A stretch of 27,370 bases of DNA, from the NCBI GenBank assembly GCA_944387755.1, contig CALXGC010000135.1, positions 1-27,370 of the forward strand. Direction: 5' to 3'. The notes beneath the pieces were generated by a model. It saw only the letters and a list, made by a program, of their open reading frames with translations, had not been told where the DNA came from and searched no databases. Of the stretch, positions 6,122 through 14,085 are shown piece after piece (the first letter of the stretch is position 1; every line of letters begins with the position of its first letter). Both the position numbers and the translations under genes were made by a program. The DNA is from an uncultured Oscillospiraceae bacterium. Its GTDB lineage: Bacteria > Bacillota_A > Clostridia > Oscillospirales > Oscillospiraceae.

Positions 6122-8037
6122 CAGCCTCTTGCCTCCTCCAGCTGGGCGGACAGGGACTCCCACGCGCCGTACAGCTTCAAAATCTCCTCCTCCAGGGTCT
6201 CCCGCTGCTCATACAGCTCCTGGAGCTTCAGGTAGTCGGCGGAGGCCGCCTGAATCTGCTCCTCCAGGTCGAACATCTGCTCCTCCGCCTTGGCCACCGC
6301 CCGCTCGGCGGCGGCCACCTCCTTCTCCAGGTTCTTTGTGCCGCCGGGCCGGCGGGGCTTCTCTTTTTTCGGCTCCGGTTCCAGGGGCTTCTCCGCCGCC
6401 TGGGCGTCGGAGGCGGACTTGCCCGCCGCTCCCCTGGCCCTGGCCGCCAGATACTCCTGATAATTTCCCCGGAAATCGGTGATCTGTCCGTTCTCCAGCA
6501 TCCAGATGCGGCTGGCAAAGCGCTCAATAAAATAGCGGTCGTGGGAGACGAACAGCAGGTTGCCCTCGTACTCCTCCACGGCCTCCTCGATCCACTCCCG
6601 GCTCTGGATGTCCAGATGGTTGGTGGGCTCGTCCAGAATCAGCAGGTTGATCTTCTCGTCCATGAGCATACACAGCCGCAGCCGGCTCTGCTCGCCGCCG
6701 GACAGGGCGGAGACGGGCTTGAACACGTCCTCCCCCCGGAATTTGAAGGCGGCCAGCCGGTTCCGGGCGGTCTGGGCGGTGCAGTCCTGGTCGTAAATCA
6801 GCGTGTCCACCAGGTTCCGCTCCGGGTGGCTGAAATGGACGTGCTGGGGGAGGTAGCCAATCTTCACCGTGGGCCCCAGGCGGATTTTTCCCGCGTCCGG
6901 CTCCTCCTCCCCCAGAATCATCTTCAGGAGGGTGGTCTTGCCGCTGCCGTTGTCCCCCAGCAGGGCGATGCGCTCGCCCCCCTCCACCTCCAGGCCCAGG
7001 TTGGAAAACAGCGTGCGCTCCCCGAAGGACTTTGTGAGGCCCTTGACGGTCAGCACCTCGTCTCCCCGGAACTCCCGCTCTCCAAAGCGCACCTCCAGCT
7101 TCCGCTCTTTCCTGGGGCGGTCTGTGACGCGCATCCGCTCGATGCGCTTCTCCATGGATTTTACCCGCTTGAAGGTCTTGTCCATGCCGGAGTAGGCCCA
7201 CACCCGCATCTGTTCGGCGGCCTTCTCCAGCTGTTCAATTTTCGCCTGCTCCTTTTCGTACCGGCGGAGCTGCTCCTCATAGCGGCGCTCCTTCTCCACG
7301 GCGTAGAAGCTGTAGCTGCCCTCGTAGAACTCCGCCCGGCCGTCTTTGATCTCCACAATCCGGTCCACCACCTGGTCCAGGAAGTACCGGTCGTGGGAGA
7401 CGGTGAGCACCGTCCCCTTGAACTTCTCCAGATACTCCTCCAGCCACTCCGTGGCCCGCAGGTCCAGGTGGTTGGTGGGCTCGTCCAGCAGCAGGATGTC
7501 CGTGTCCTCCAGAATGAGCCGGGCCAGGTTGACCCGGGTCTTCTCTCCGCCGGAGAGCTTGTCAAAGAGCTGCTCCCGCATGGACTGGGGGATGGACAGG
7601 CCGCTGCACACCTTGTTGGTCCGGGTGTCCGTCTCATAGCCTCCCGCGGCCTCATAGGCGGCGGCGAGCTTGTCGTACCGGGACAGCAGGGCGGGGTCGC
7701 TTTTCTCCCCCATCTGCTCCGTCAGAGCGGCCATCTCCCGCTCCATCTCCCGCACAGGCGCAAAGGCGGCGGCCAGCACGTCCTCCACCGTGTACCCAGC
7801 CGGATAGACGGGAATCTGGGAGATAAGCCCCATGCGCTTGCCGGGGGCCACGACCACGTCCCCCTCGTCATAGTCTATCTCCCCGGTGAGAATCCGAAGC
7901 AGCGTCGTCTTGCCGCAGCCGTTGGGGCCCAGCAGGCCCACCCGCTCCCCGGTGTCCACCTGAAAGGTGAGCCCGTCTAAAATTTTATGTCCAACCTCAA
8001 ATTCCTTCACCAGGTTGGAGACAGAAATGTCGATCAT
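6121..8037 (-). CDS. ABC-F family ribosome-associated ATPase
   Basis: A 638-aa protein with two ATP-binding cassettes and no membrane segment, the ABC-F layout. Cassette 1 has Walker A GPNGCGKT (37-44), LSGGE (161-165) and LLLDEPTNHLD (182-192). Cassette 2 has GDNGSGKT (361-368), LSGGEQSR and LILDEPTNHLD. The linker between them (about 240-320) is charged and helical, the part that enters the ribosomal E site in this family. The C-terminus (about 545-638) is a basic spacer followed by a coiled coil, as in Uup and YdiF. ABC-F proteins resolve stalled ribosomes or protect against antibiotics; no resistance context is seen, so a housekeeping YdiF/Uup-like role is more likely. GACGAGGAC lies just upstream of the ATG. 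Confidence 0.93.
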   Translation of the reverse strand: MIDISVSNLVKEFEVGHKILDGLTFQVDTGERVGLLGPNGCGKTTLLRILTGEIDYDEGDVVVAPGKRMGLISQIPVYPAGYTVEDVLAAAFAPVREMEREMAALTEQMGEKSDPALLSRYDKLAAAYEAAGGYETDTRTNKVCSGLSIPQSMREQLFDKLSGGEKTRVNLARLILEDTDILLLDEPTNHLDLRATEWLEEYLEKFKGTVLTVSHDRYFLDQVVDRIVEIKDGRAEFYEGSYSFYAVEKERRYEEQLRRYEKEQAKIEQLEKAAEQMRVWAYSGMDKTFKRVKSMEKRIERMRVTDRPRKERKLEVRFGEREFRGDEVLTVKGLTKSFGERTLFSNLGLEVEGGERIALLGDNGSGKTTLLKMILGEEEPDAGKIRLGPTVKIGYLPQHVHFSHPERNLVDTLIYDQDCTAQTARNRLAAFKFRGEDVFKPVSALSGGEQSRLRLCMLMDEKINLLILDEPTNHLDIQSREWIEEAVEEYEGNLLFVSHDRYFIERFASRIWMLENGQITDFRGNYQEYLAARARGAAGKSASDAQAAEKPLEPEPKKEKPRRPGGTKNLEKEVAAAERAVAKAEEQMFDLEEQIQAASADYLKLQELYEQRETLEEEILKLYGAWESLSAQLEEARG

Positions 8038-8155
8038 AGTGTCCTCGTCTGTTGTAATTTGTTGGGGTATTTATGGTTTCCCCGTTCTAAGAGAAAATCG
8101 CAGGAAAAGGCGTGCGATAGGACCGCCATACAGCGCGGCTGGGAACGGCGGAAAG

Positions 8156-8212
8156 CGGCGTGCCCAGTGGTCACGCCCTACCGCAGTAGGGCGCGACGAC
8201 CCCGGCGCGCCG
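8156..8212. repeat. Inverted pair of REP-like units
   Basis: Two related units lie head to head in the 187-bp gap between murF and the ABC-F gene. On the plus strand one begins GTAGGGCGCGACGACC and ends GGCGCGCCG (8186-8212). On the minus strand the other begins GTAGGGCGTGACCACT and ends GGCACGCCG (8181-8156). The central CGCCCTA (8174-8180) and TAGGGCG (8187-8193) form a 7-bp stem with a 6-base loop. This family differs from the GTAGGGGCGGCC repeats at 4163 and 5414. The rest of the gap (8038-8155) is AT-richer; I see no confident promoter in it. Confidence 0.75.
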
Positions 8213-8224
8213 TGTGCTGGGAAC

Positions 8225-9613
8225 TCACCCCTCCGGCGTCAGCTCCATCAGCCGGGCGGTCAAATCCTCCAGCTTCATGCCGCGGGAGGCTTTGACCAGA
8301 ATGGTGCTGTCGGGCCGGACAATCTCCGGCAGAATCTCCTCCGCCTCCCCCTTGGTGCGGCAGTAGTAGACCCGCTCCACGCCGGACCTCTCGGCGCCCT
8401 GGGCGATGTGTTTGGCCTCGTCCCCCACCGCCACCAGGCAGTGGATATGCTGCTTTCCCAGATACTCCCCCACCTCGGCGTGGAGGGCGGGGGCGTAGGG
8501 CCCCAGCTCGAACATGTCCCCCAGCACGGCGGCCTTCCAGGCGCTGTGGCTGTCCGCCAGAACCTGAATGGCGGCCCGCATGGACTGGGGATTGGCGTTG
8601 TAGGCGTCGTCCAAAATGGTGATGTTCTCCCCCCGCTGCACCAGGTTCATGCGCATTCTGGTGGGGACGAAGTGGGAAAAGCCCCGCTCAATCTCCTCCG
8701 GGGCGAGGCCCAGCCGCTCCCCCGCCGCCGCCGCGATGAGGGCGGGGTAAATCATGTGCTCCCCCAGGGCGGGAATTTTCACCTCCCGGTCCATGCCGGG
8801 GGTGGTGAGGCGGCAGTGGATGTGGCTCACCCCGTCTCCCCCTGTGACCTGGGCGCGGTATTCCGCCCCCTCCGCCCGGCCGCAGAACACCGTCTCCACC
8901 GGCGTCTTTCCCCGGAGGGAGGAGAGCATTGGGTCGTCGGCGTTGAGAATCAGCAGTCCGTCTCTCCGAATATGGGGAATCAGCTCGCACTTGGCCCGGA
9001 AGATGTTCTCCCGGCTGCCCAGCTTTTCGATGTGGGCGTCGCCGATGTTGGTGATGACCCCGATGTCCGGCTCCACAATGCCGCTTAAATAGTCGATCTC
9101 CCCGAACTTGTCCATCCCCATCTCCAGCACGGCGGCCTGACAGGATGCGTCCAGCCGCAGCAGGGTCAGGGGCAGGCCGATGTTGTTGTTGAAGTTGCCC
9201 TCGGTCTTCAGGACCTTGTACTTCACCCCCAGCACGGCGGCCAGCATATCCTTGGCCGTGGTCTTGCCCACGCTGCCGGTGACGCCCACAAAGGGGATGG
9301 CGAAGCGGCGCCTGTACCAGCGGGCCAGGTCTCCCAGGGCCTTCTCCGTGTCCGGAACTTTTACATAGAAGCGGCCGGGACGCAGCTGTTTCGGCTCCTG
9401 CGCCGTGAGGCACCCGGCCGCCCCGGCCTCCAGGGCGGCGTCCAGATAGGCGTGGCCGTCAAAGCGCTCCCCCACCAGGGGAATGAACAGGGAGCCGGGG
9501 TGGATGTCCCGGCTGTCGGTGTCCACCTGGGTCACAGTCTGGCGCAGGTCCCCCTGCCCCAGCAGCTTCCCGTCCACCGCCTCCAGCAGCTCTTGCACCG
9601 TAATAGCTTCCAT
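8225..9613 (-). CDS. murF: UDP-N-acetylmuramoyl-tripeptide--D-alanyl-D-alanine ligase
   Basis: Adds the D-Ala-D-Ala dipeptide to the UDP-MurNAc-tripeptide in the cytosol, completing the pentapeptide precursor of peptidoglycan. At 462 aa it has normal length. The Mur ligase P-loop GVTGSVGKTT is at about 110-119; TEGNFNNNIGLPLTLL and the EMGMDKFGEI segment follow; the ILDDAYNANPQSMRAA motif marks the C-terminal domain of MurF. The ATG at 9613 is 6 bases after the ddl stop with GAAGGAG inside the ddl end. Together with ddl it forms the classical D-Ala-D-Ala synthesis and attachment pair. Confidence 0.96.
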   Translation of the reverse strand: MEAITVQELLEAVDGKLLGQGDLRQTVTQVDTDSRDIHPGSLFIPLVGERFDGHAYLDAALEAGAAGCLTAQEPKQLRPGRFYVKVPDTEKALGDLARWYRRRFAIPFVGVTGSVGKTTAKDMLAAVLGVKYKVLKTEGNFNNNIGLPLTLLRLDASCQAAVLEMGMDKFGEIDYLSGIVEPDIGVITNIGDAHIEKLGSRENIFRAKCELIPHIRRDGLLILNADDPMLSSLRGKTPVETVFCGRAEGAEYRAQVTGGDGVSHIHCRLTTPGMDREVKIPALGEHMIYPALIAAAAGERLGLAPEEIERGFSHFVPTRMRMNLVQRGENITILDDAYNANPQSMRAAIQVLADSHSAWKAAVLGDMFELGPYAPALHAEVGEYLGKQHIHCLVAVGDEAKHIAQGAERSGVERVYYCRTKGEAEEILPEIVRPDSTILVKASRGMKLEDLTARLMELTPEG

Positions 9614-9619
9614 GGGCCG

Positions 9620-10663
9620 TTACGCTCCTTCCTTCCGGGCCTTGAGAGAGACCTTTACAATGGTCTCGCACAGCTCCCCATAGGAGATCCCCACGGCGGC
9701 GGCCTCCTGGGGCACCAGGCTGGTGGGCGTCATGCCGGGGAGGGTGTTGATCTCCAGGAAATAGGGCGTGCCGTCTTCGGTGACGATAAAGTCCGCTCTG
9801 GCGTAGACGGACAGGCCCACCGCCTGGAACACGGCCTGGGCCGCCTCTCCCACCCGCTTCTCCCACTCCAGGGGAATCTCCGACGGGCACACCTCTCTGG
9901 CCGCGCCGGGCTGGTACTTGTTGGCATAGTCATAAAAATCCGCCTGGGGGATAATCTCAATGGAGGGCAGCGCCTTCCCGTCCAGCACCGCCACCTGAAT
10001 CTCCCGGCCCTTGATGTACTGCTCCAGCACCGTGCGGCCGCCCAGGCGAATGCTCTCCTCCAGGCCCTTTTTCAGCGTCTCCCTGTCGTGGGCGATGGTC
10101 ACGCCGATGGAGGAGCCGCTGGCGATGGGCTTCACCACCGCGGGCAGGGGAGTGCTCCGGGTCAGCTCCTCCAGATTCTCCTCTGTGACGGTGACGGTCT
10201 CCCACCGGGGGGTGGTGACAAGGCCGGACACCAGGCGCTTGGTCAGGTCCTTGTCCATGGCGATGGCCGAACCCAGACAGCCGGAGCCGGTGTAGGGCAC
10301 GCCCAGCAGGTCCAGGGCGGCCTGAATGCGGCCGTCCTCCCCGCAGGCGCCGTGGAGGGCCAGGAACACCACGTCCGCCCCGGCGCACAGCTCCAGCACG
10401 CCGGGCCCGATGGCGGAGGGGCTCTGGTCCCTCCGGCTCCGCCGCACCTCGTTTAAATCGGGGGCCTGGGGGCTCACCTTCTTCAGCTCCTGGGGCACCG
10501 GGGCCTCATAGGGATCCCCCTCCCGCCCCTCCAGGCCGAAAAACAGATCCGCCAGAGCCGCCTTGTGGCCTCTGGCCCGCAGGGCCTCGCACACCATGGC
10601 CCCGGAGGACAGGGACACGTTCCGCTCCGGACTCAGGCCGCCGGCCAATACGACAATTTTCAT
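9620..10663 (-). CDS. ddl: D-alanine--D-alanine ligase
   Basis: ATP-grasp enzyme that joins two D-alanines, supplying the dipeptide used by the adjacent murF. The 347-aa product starts MKIVVLAGGLSPERNVSL, with the substrate-binding HGACGEDGRIQ loop near residue 110, VVKPIASGSSIGV in the ATP-grasp region, and EINTLPGMTPTSLVP near the C-terminus carrying metal and D-Ala contacts. The tyrosine of the usual D-Ala-binding loop is present in the DFYDYANKY segment, so no D-lactate specificity is suggested. The ATG at 10663 is preferred; a GTG five codons upstream (10678) is possible because the AAGGTGG ribosome binding site overlaps it. A promoter lies about 70 bases upstream. Confidence 0.96.
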   Translation of the reverse strand: MKIVVLAGGLSPERNVSLSSGAMVCEALRARGHKAALADLFFGLEGREGDPYEAPVPQELKKVSPQAPDLNEVRRSRRDQSPSAIGPGVLELCAGADVVFLALHGACGEDGRIQAALDLLGVPYTGSGCLGSAIAMDKDLTKRLVSGLVTTPRWETVTVTEENLEELTRSTPLPAVVKPIASGSSIGVTIAHDRETLKKGLEESIRLGGRTVLEQYIKGREIQVAVLDGKALPSIEIIPQADFYDYANKYQPGAAREVCPSEIPLEWEKRVGEAAQAVFQAVGLSVYARADFIVTEDGTPYFLEINTLPGMTPTSLVPQEAAAVGISYGELCETIVKVSLKARKEGA

Positions 10664-10731
10664 GTTCTCATCTACCACCTTAAAAAATGCAGAAATGCAA
10701 TCATGCAGTACAGTCTACACGCCGGTCCTGT

Positions 10732-10760
10732 ATTTTATCACATTCCCAGAAAATGCACAA
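10732..10760 (-). promoter_or_regulatory. ddl-murF promoter
   Basis: On the minus strand TTGTGC (-35, 10755-10760), a 17-bp spacer and TAAAAT (-10, 10732-10737) with an extended TGA just before the -10 box. It lies directly downstream of the upp terminator and about 70 bases before the ddl start. The leader between contains three ATGCA blocks at an 8-bp period (10687-10707). Confidence 0.65.
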
Positions 10761-10761
10761 G

Positions 10762-10797
10762 ACAAAAAGGGCGGGGCGGACTTCCGTCCGTCCCGCC
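10762..10797 (-). terminator. Rho-independent terminator after upp
   Basis: On the minus strand a 12-bp GC-rich stem (arms 10786-10797 and 10770-10781, one A-C mismatch) with a GGAA loop is followed by CTTTTTGTCTTG. It begins 13 bases after the upp stop and separates the tsaE-tsaB-upp unit from ddl. Confidence 0.85.
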
Positions 10798-10809
10798 GGG
10801 GCGCGCCGG

Positions 10810-11451
10810 TTACTTTGTGCCGAAGATCCGGTCCCCCGCGTCGCCCAGACCGGGGACAATATAGCCGTGGTCGTTGAGCTTCTCGTCCACGCCGGCCACA
10901 TAGATGTCCACGTCGGGGTGGGCCTCCCGCACGGCGCGGATGCCCTCCGGAGCGGCCAGGATGTTCATGAGCTTGATGTGCTTGCAGCCGTAGTTCTTCA
11001 TGAAGTGGATGGCCGCCACGGCGGAGCCGCCGGTGGCCAGCATGGGGTCCAGGACGATGACGTCCCGCTCGGCGATGTCGCTGGGCATTTTGCAGTAGTA
11101 CTCCACGGGAGCCAGGGTCTCCGGGTCCCGGTAGAGGCCGATGTGCCCCACCTTGGCGGAGGGAATCAGGGTCAGAATGCCGTCCACCATGCCCAGGCCC
11201 GCCCGGAGAATGGGGACAATGGCCAGCTTCTTCCCGGTCAGCGCCCGGAAGGTCCCGGTGGACACGGGGGTCTTGATCTCCACCTCCTCGGTGGGCAGGT
11301 CCCGCGTGGCCTCATAGCACTCCAGGGTGGCCACCTCGGAGACAATCTCCCGGAACTCCTTCACGCCGGTGCGCTCGTCCCGGAGAATGCTCAGCTTATG
11401 CTGAAGCAGAGGGTGGTCCAACACATGCACTTTGCTGTCATTTTCAAACAT
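10810..11451 (-). CDS. upp: Uracil phosphoribosyltransferase
   Basis: Salvage enzyme that converts uracil and PRPP to UMP in the cytosol. The 213-aa protein has the full family length. The PRPP-binding loop is [23 protein letters not shown] forms the central flexible region, and the conserved C-terminus [11 protein letters not shown] contacts uracil. GAAGGGG precedes the ATG at 11451, 23 bases after the tsaB stop, so upp is probably the last gene of the tsaE-tsaB-upp transcript. Pairing upp with t6A genes is a local arrangement; no functional link is implied. Confidence 0.96.
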   Translation of the reverse strand: MFENDSKVHVLDHPLLQHKLSILRDERTGVKEFREIVSEVATLECYEATRDLPTEEVEIKTPVSTGTFRALTGKKLAIVPILRAGLGMVDGILTLIPSAKVGHIGLYRDPETLAPVEYYCKMPSDIAERDVIVLDPMLATGGSAVAAIHFMKNYGCKHIKLMNILAAPEGIRAVREAHPDVDIYVAGVDEKLNDHGYIVPGLGDAGDRIFGTK

Positions 11452-11474
11452 TCCAAAAACCCCTTCAATAAAAA

Positions 11475-12197
11475 TTATGATTTTTCCGCCGTCCCCTGGC
11501 CGCGCCGTTCCCGTTCCAGCCGTTCCCGCTCCGCCTGGGACAGGCGGTGGTACGCCGGGACCAGATCCTGTCCCTTGACCAGCGCCCCGGCCCGGATCAG
11601 CTCCACCGCCGCCCGCGCCACGCCCCAGGCGCTCTGAAGCCGCAGCGGCTCCGGGGCGAGCTGGAGGCCCGTCTCACAAAGGCTATTATAGCACAGCCCG
11701 GCCCCATCTCCAACGACAATTTTTCGGTTCGGGATTTTTTTCAGCTCCTCCCCCAGCTCCTCCAGAGAGATGGCCCTGTCTGGGGTCAGGCGCTCCAGCC
11801 GCTCTCCGTCCGCCCGGAACAGAGCGTTGTACACCTGCCTGCGCCGGGCGTCCATGGCGCAGACAATCACCGCGTCCTTCTCAAAGGCCAGGGGCCAGGC
11901 CATGGACTCCAGGGTGGAGCAGGGGGCGCAGTCCTTGTCCGCCCCCCAGGCCAGCCCCTTGGCGGTGGACACCCCGATGCGCAGCCCGGTAAACGACCCC
12001 GGCCCCGCCGCCACGGCAATGACGTCCACCTGCTCCAGGGAGACGCCGCAGTTTTTCAGCAGGTCGTGGACCATGGGCAGCAGGGTGCGGCTGTGGGTCA
12101 GGCCGCTGTTTTGAAAGTTCTGGGCAATGAGGCCCTTCTCCCCCCAGAGGGCCGCCGAACAGGCGGCGGCGGAGGACTCCAACGCTAAAATCATCAT
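11475..12197 (-). CDS. tsaB: tRNA threonylcarbamoyladenosine biosynthesis protein TsaB
   Basis: Non-catalytic ASKHA-fold partner of TsaD and TsaE in the complex that transfers threonylcarbamoyl to A37 of tRNA. The N-terminus [15 protein letters not shown] is the first phosphate-like loop of the fold, and the diagnostic [20 protein letters not shown] is at about residues 67-86. Length is 240 aa. Two adjacent ATG codons (12197 and 12194) are possible; only a weak AAGAG precedes them. The gap to tsaE is 23 bases. A longer in-frame reading overlaps tsaE and is rejected. tsaD and rimI, often next in this cluster, are absent here. Confidence 0.93.
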   Translation of the reverse strand: MMILALESSAAACSAALWGEKGLIAQNFQNSGLTHSRTLLPMVHDLLKNCGVSLEQVDVIAVAAGPGSFTGLRIGVSTAKGLAWGADKDCAPCSTLESMAWPLAFEKDAVIVCAMDARRRQVYNALFRADGERLERLTPDRAISLEELGEELKKIPNRKIVVGDGAGLCYNSLCETGLQLAPEPLRLQSAWGVARAAVELIRAGALVKGQDLVPAYHRLSQAERERLERERRGQGTAEKS

Positions 12198-12220
12198 AAA
12201 ACCGCTCTTTTCTGTGTTAT

Positions 12221-12649
12221 TTACTCCTCCGGCAGGTTCCGGACGGTGATCACCCGCTGGTTCTCCGTCCCGCCCCGGCGGATGTCCACCCAGATGGTCT
12301 GGGGGTCCAGAGCCTCCCGCACGTTTTCGCTCCACTCCACGGCGCACACGCCGCCCCGGTCCAGATAGTCCTCCCAGCCGATGTCGAACAGCTCTCCGGC
12401 GCTCTCCAGGCGGTACATGTCAAAGTGGAACAGGGGCAGCCGCCCCCCCTCGTACTCGTTGACGATGGTAAAGGTGGGGCTTGTGACCCGCTCCGTCACC
12501 CCCAGCCCTCTGGCCAGGCCGCGGGTGAAGGCGGTCTTGCCCGCCCCCAGGTCCCCGGTGTAGGCCACCACGTCGCCGGGGCGCAGCTTTTCCGCCAGGC
12601 GCTCCCCCAGGGCCTCGGTGTCTTCCGTGCAGTTGGACAAATACTCCAT
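12221..12649 (-). CDS. tsaE: tRNA threonylcarbamoyladenosine biosynthesis ATPase TsaE
   Basis: Small P-loop ATPase needed for turnover of the TsaBDE complex in t6A synthesis. Walker A is [10 protein letters not shown] (about 33-42 from the chosen start), then the [13 protein letters not shown] segment and HFDMYRLES, both typical of the family. The chosen ATG at 12649 has GGAGAGAG about 6 bases upstream and gives 142 aa; ATG codons at 12664 and 12679 are in frame but lack a good ribosome binding site. It is first in a tsaE-tsaB-upp run behind the divergent promoter region. Confidence 0.93.
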   Translation of the reverse strand: MEYLSNCTEDTEALGERLAEKLRPGDVVAYTGDLGAGKTAFTRGLARGLGVTERVTSPTFTIVNEYEGGRLPLFHFDMYRLESAGELFDIGWEDYLDRGGVCAVEWSENVREALDPQTIWVDIRRGGTENQRVITVRNLPEE

Positions 12650-12702
12650 AGGTTCTCTCTCCATGTTCATCAAGTTCATAGAATGTTTTCACTTTCCTGG
12701 GG

Positions 12703-12708
12703 ATTATA
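12703..12708 (-). promoter_or_regulatory. tsaE operon promoter (extended -10)
   Basis: On the minus strand TGTTATAAT, a perfect -10 box with an extended TGn, about 55 bases before the tsaE start. No good -35 is visible at the right spacing, as expected for an extended -10 promoter. It lies back to back with the rodA-like promoter. Confidence 0.6.
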
Positions 12709-12740
12709 ACACACACGCCCTTTCCCTTTCCAGTAAAAAG

Positions 12741-12749
12741 TGATAAAAT
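12741..12749 (+). promoter_or_regulatory. Promoter for the rodA-like gene (extended -10)
   Basis: TGATAAAAT is an extended -10 element (TGn plus TAAAAT) about 38 bases before the TTG start at 12787. The -35 region is weak. The two divergent -10 boxes are about 35 bp apart, so the upstream contacts of the two promoters overlap. Confidence 0.5.
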
Positions 12750-12786
12750 GTAGAGCCGTATTCCAAATCGAAAGCGAGGGGACGCA

Positions 12787-13974
12787 TTGAAAGCCCTGTT
12801 TTCCCCACTGCGGGAATTTTTCAAAAAGGGGGACGCCGTCCTTCTTCTGCTGTGCCTGGCGGCCAGCCTCTTCGGCGCGGCGCTGATTTTTTCCGCCACC
12901 CGCTACAACGGCAACAACCGGGCGGTGATCATCCAGTGCGCCGCCATCGCTCTGGGCGTGCTGGTCTATGTCCTGTGCACGTTTGTGGACTTTCAGCTCT
13001 TTATGGAGAAAAACTGGCGGCTGGTCTTCGGCGGCAGCGTTCTGTTTATTCTTCTGCTGCTGACCCCCCTGGGCACCGACCACGACGCGGGCAATCTGAA
13101 CTGGCTGGACATCCCCGGCTTTCCTGTGGAAATGCAGCCCAACGAGATTGACAAAATTCCGTTTATCCTGCTGCTCTCCCTGCTGATCACCAAAATCCAG
13201 GCCCAGGGCCGGGACATCGGCTCCGTCTCCGCCGTCTTTCAGATTGGAGCTTACGCCGCCTTCATGCTGGGGCTCATCGCCCTGGTGTGCGGAGACATGG
13301 GCATGTGCGTGGTGTACACGGTGATCTTCGCCGTGGTGGCCTGGAGCGCCGGAGTGAAGCTGCGCTGGTTTGTGCTGGTGGGCGGGGCGGCGCTTCTCAG
13401 CTTCGCGGTGCTGTGGATCTTCGTGCTGCCCAACACCGAGGCCTGGGACAGCCTGTACCTCATCAAGCGCTTCCGGGTCATCTTTGACCACAGCTACGAC
13501 CCCCAGAACATCGGCTTCCAGCAGACCCGCTCCGTGCTGGCCATCGGCTCCGGGCAGATTTTCGGCAAGGGCTACCTCCAGGGCAGCATGACCCAGTCGG
13601 AGTACTCCTACACCCTGCCCGCCCGGCACACCGACTTCATCTTCGCCGTGTGCGGCGAGGAGCTGGGCATGGTGGGCTGCCTGGCCCTGCTGCTGCTGCT
13701 CTCCCTGATTATCCTCCGGTGTATCTGGGTGGCCCGGAACGCCAGCTCCCCCTTTTACGCCTATGTGTCCATGGGCATGGCCGGTATGCTGCTGATTCAG
13801 GTGGCCGCCAACGTGGGCATGTGCCTGTTCGTCTTCCCGGTGATGGGCCTCACCCTCCCCTTTGTCAGCTACGGCGGCTCCTCCATCGTCACCCTGTACG
13901 CCGCCATGGGCGTGGTGTCCAGCGTCAAAGCCAGGACCCTCCCCAGCTGGCTGCGGGACCGGGCGTCCCAATAG
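12787..13974 (+). CDS. SEDS-family peptidoglycan glycosyltransferase (RodA/FtsW)
   Basis: Membrane glycosyltransferase that polymerises lipid II, working with a class B penicillin-binding protein. The 395-aa protein has about ten hydrophobic segments spread from residue 15 to 385. Family marks are RHTDFIFAVCGEELGMVG and LTLPFVSYGGSS near the C-terminus; HTDFIF is closer to RodA than to FtsW (usually HNDFIF), so RodA is my preference. The start is a TTG at 12787 with GAGGGG five bases upstream; no ATG lies near enough to be an alternative. No mreBCD or PBP2 gene is adjacent. It heads the plus-strand run leading to rpoD. Confidence 0.88.
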   Translation: MKALFSPLREFFKKGDAVLLLLCLAASLFGAALIFSATRYNGNNRAVIIQCAAIALGVLVYVLCTFVDFQLFMEKNWRLVFGGSVLFILLLLTPLGTDHDAGNLNWLDIPGFPVEMQPNEIDKIPFILLLSLLITKIQAQGRDIGSVSAVFQIGAYAAFMLGLIALVCGDMGMCVVYTVIFAVVAWSAGVKLRWFVLVGGAALLSFAVLWIFVLPNTEAWDSLYLIKRFRVIFDHSYDPQNIGFQQTRSVLAIGSGQIFGKGYLQGSMTQSEYSYTLPARHTDFIFAVCGEELGMVGCLALLLLLSLIILRCIWVARNASSPFYAYVSMGMAGMLLIQVAANVGMCLFVFPVMGLTLPFVSYGGSSIVTLYAAMGVVSSVKARTLPSWLRDRASQ

Positions 13975-14085
13975 CGCAAAAAATTTTTCTCTTCAGAAGG
14001 AAATTCCCCTGTTTCTGCGTATATATAAAGTGACAGGATAAGCCTGCGCCTGCCAATCCACAAGGAAAAAGGGAGGGGAGCGCCC
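13975..14085 (+). other. Intergenic leader before dgt
   Basis: A 111-bp AT-rich gap. It contains a TATATATAAA stretch at 14020-14029 that could serve as a -10 region, but I find no matching -35 box, and no terminator hairpin follows the rodA-like gene. Read-through from upstream and a weak local promoter are both possible. Confidence 0.35.

Noticed and set aside
6121..8037. Antibiotic-resistance ABC-F (Vga/Lsa/OptrA type)
   Set aside because: No resistance or mobile context; long C-terminal coiled coil and neighbours fit a housekeeping Uup/YdiF-like protein.
9620..10663. D-Ala-D-Lac (vancomycin resistance) ligase
   Set aside because: The Tyr-containing loop and the murF neighbour fit an ordinary Ddl; no vanH or vanX is present.
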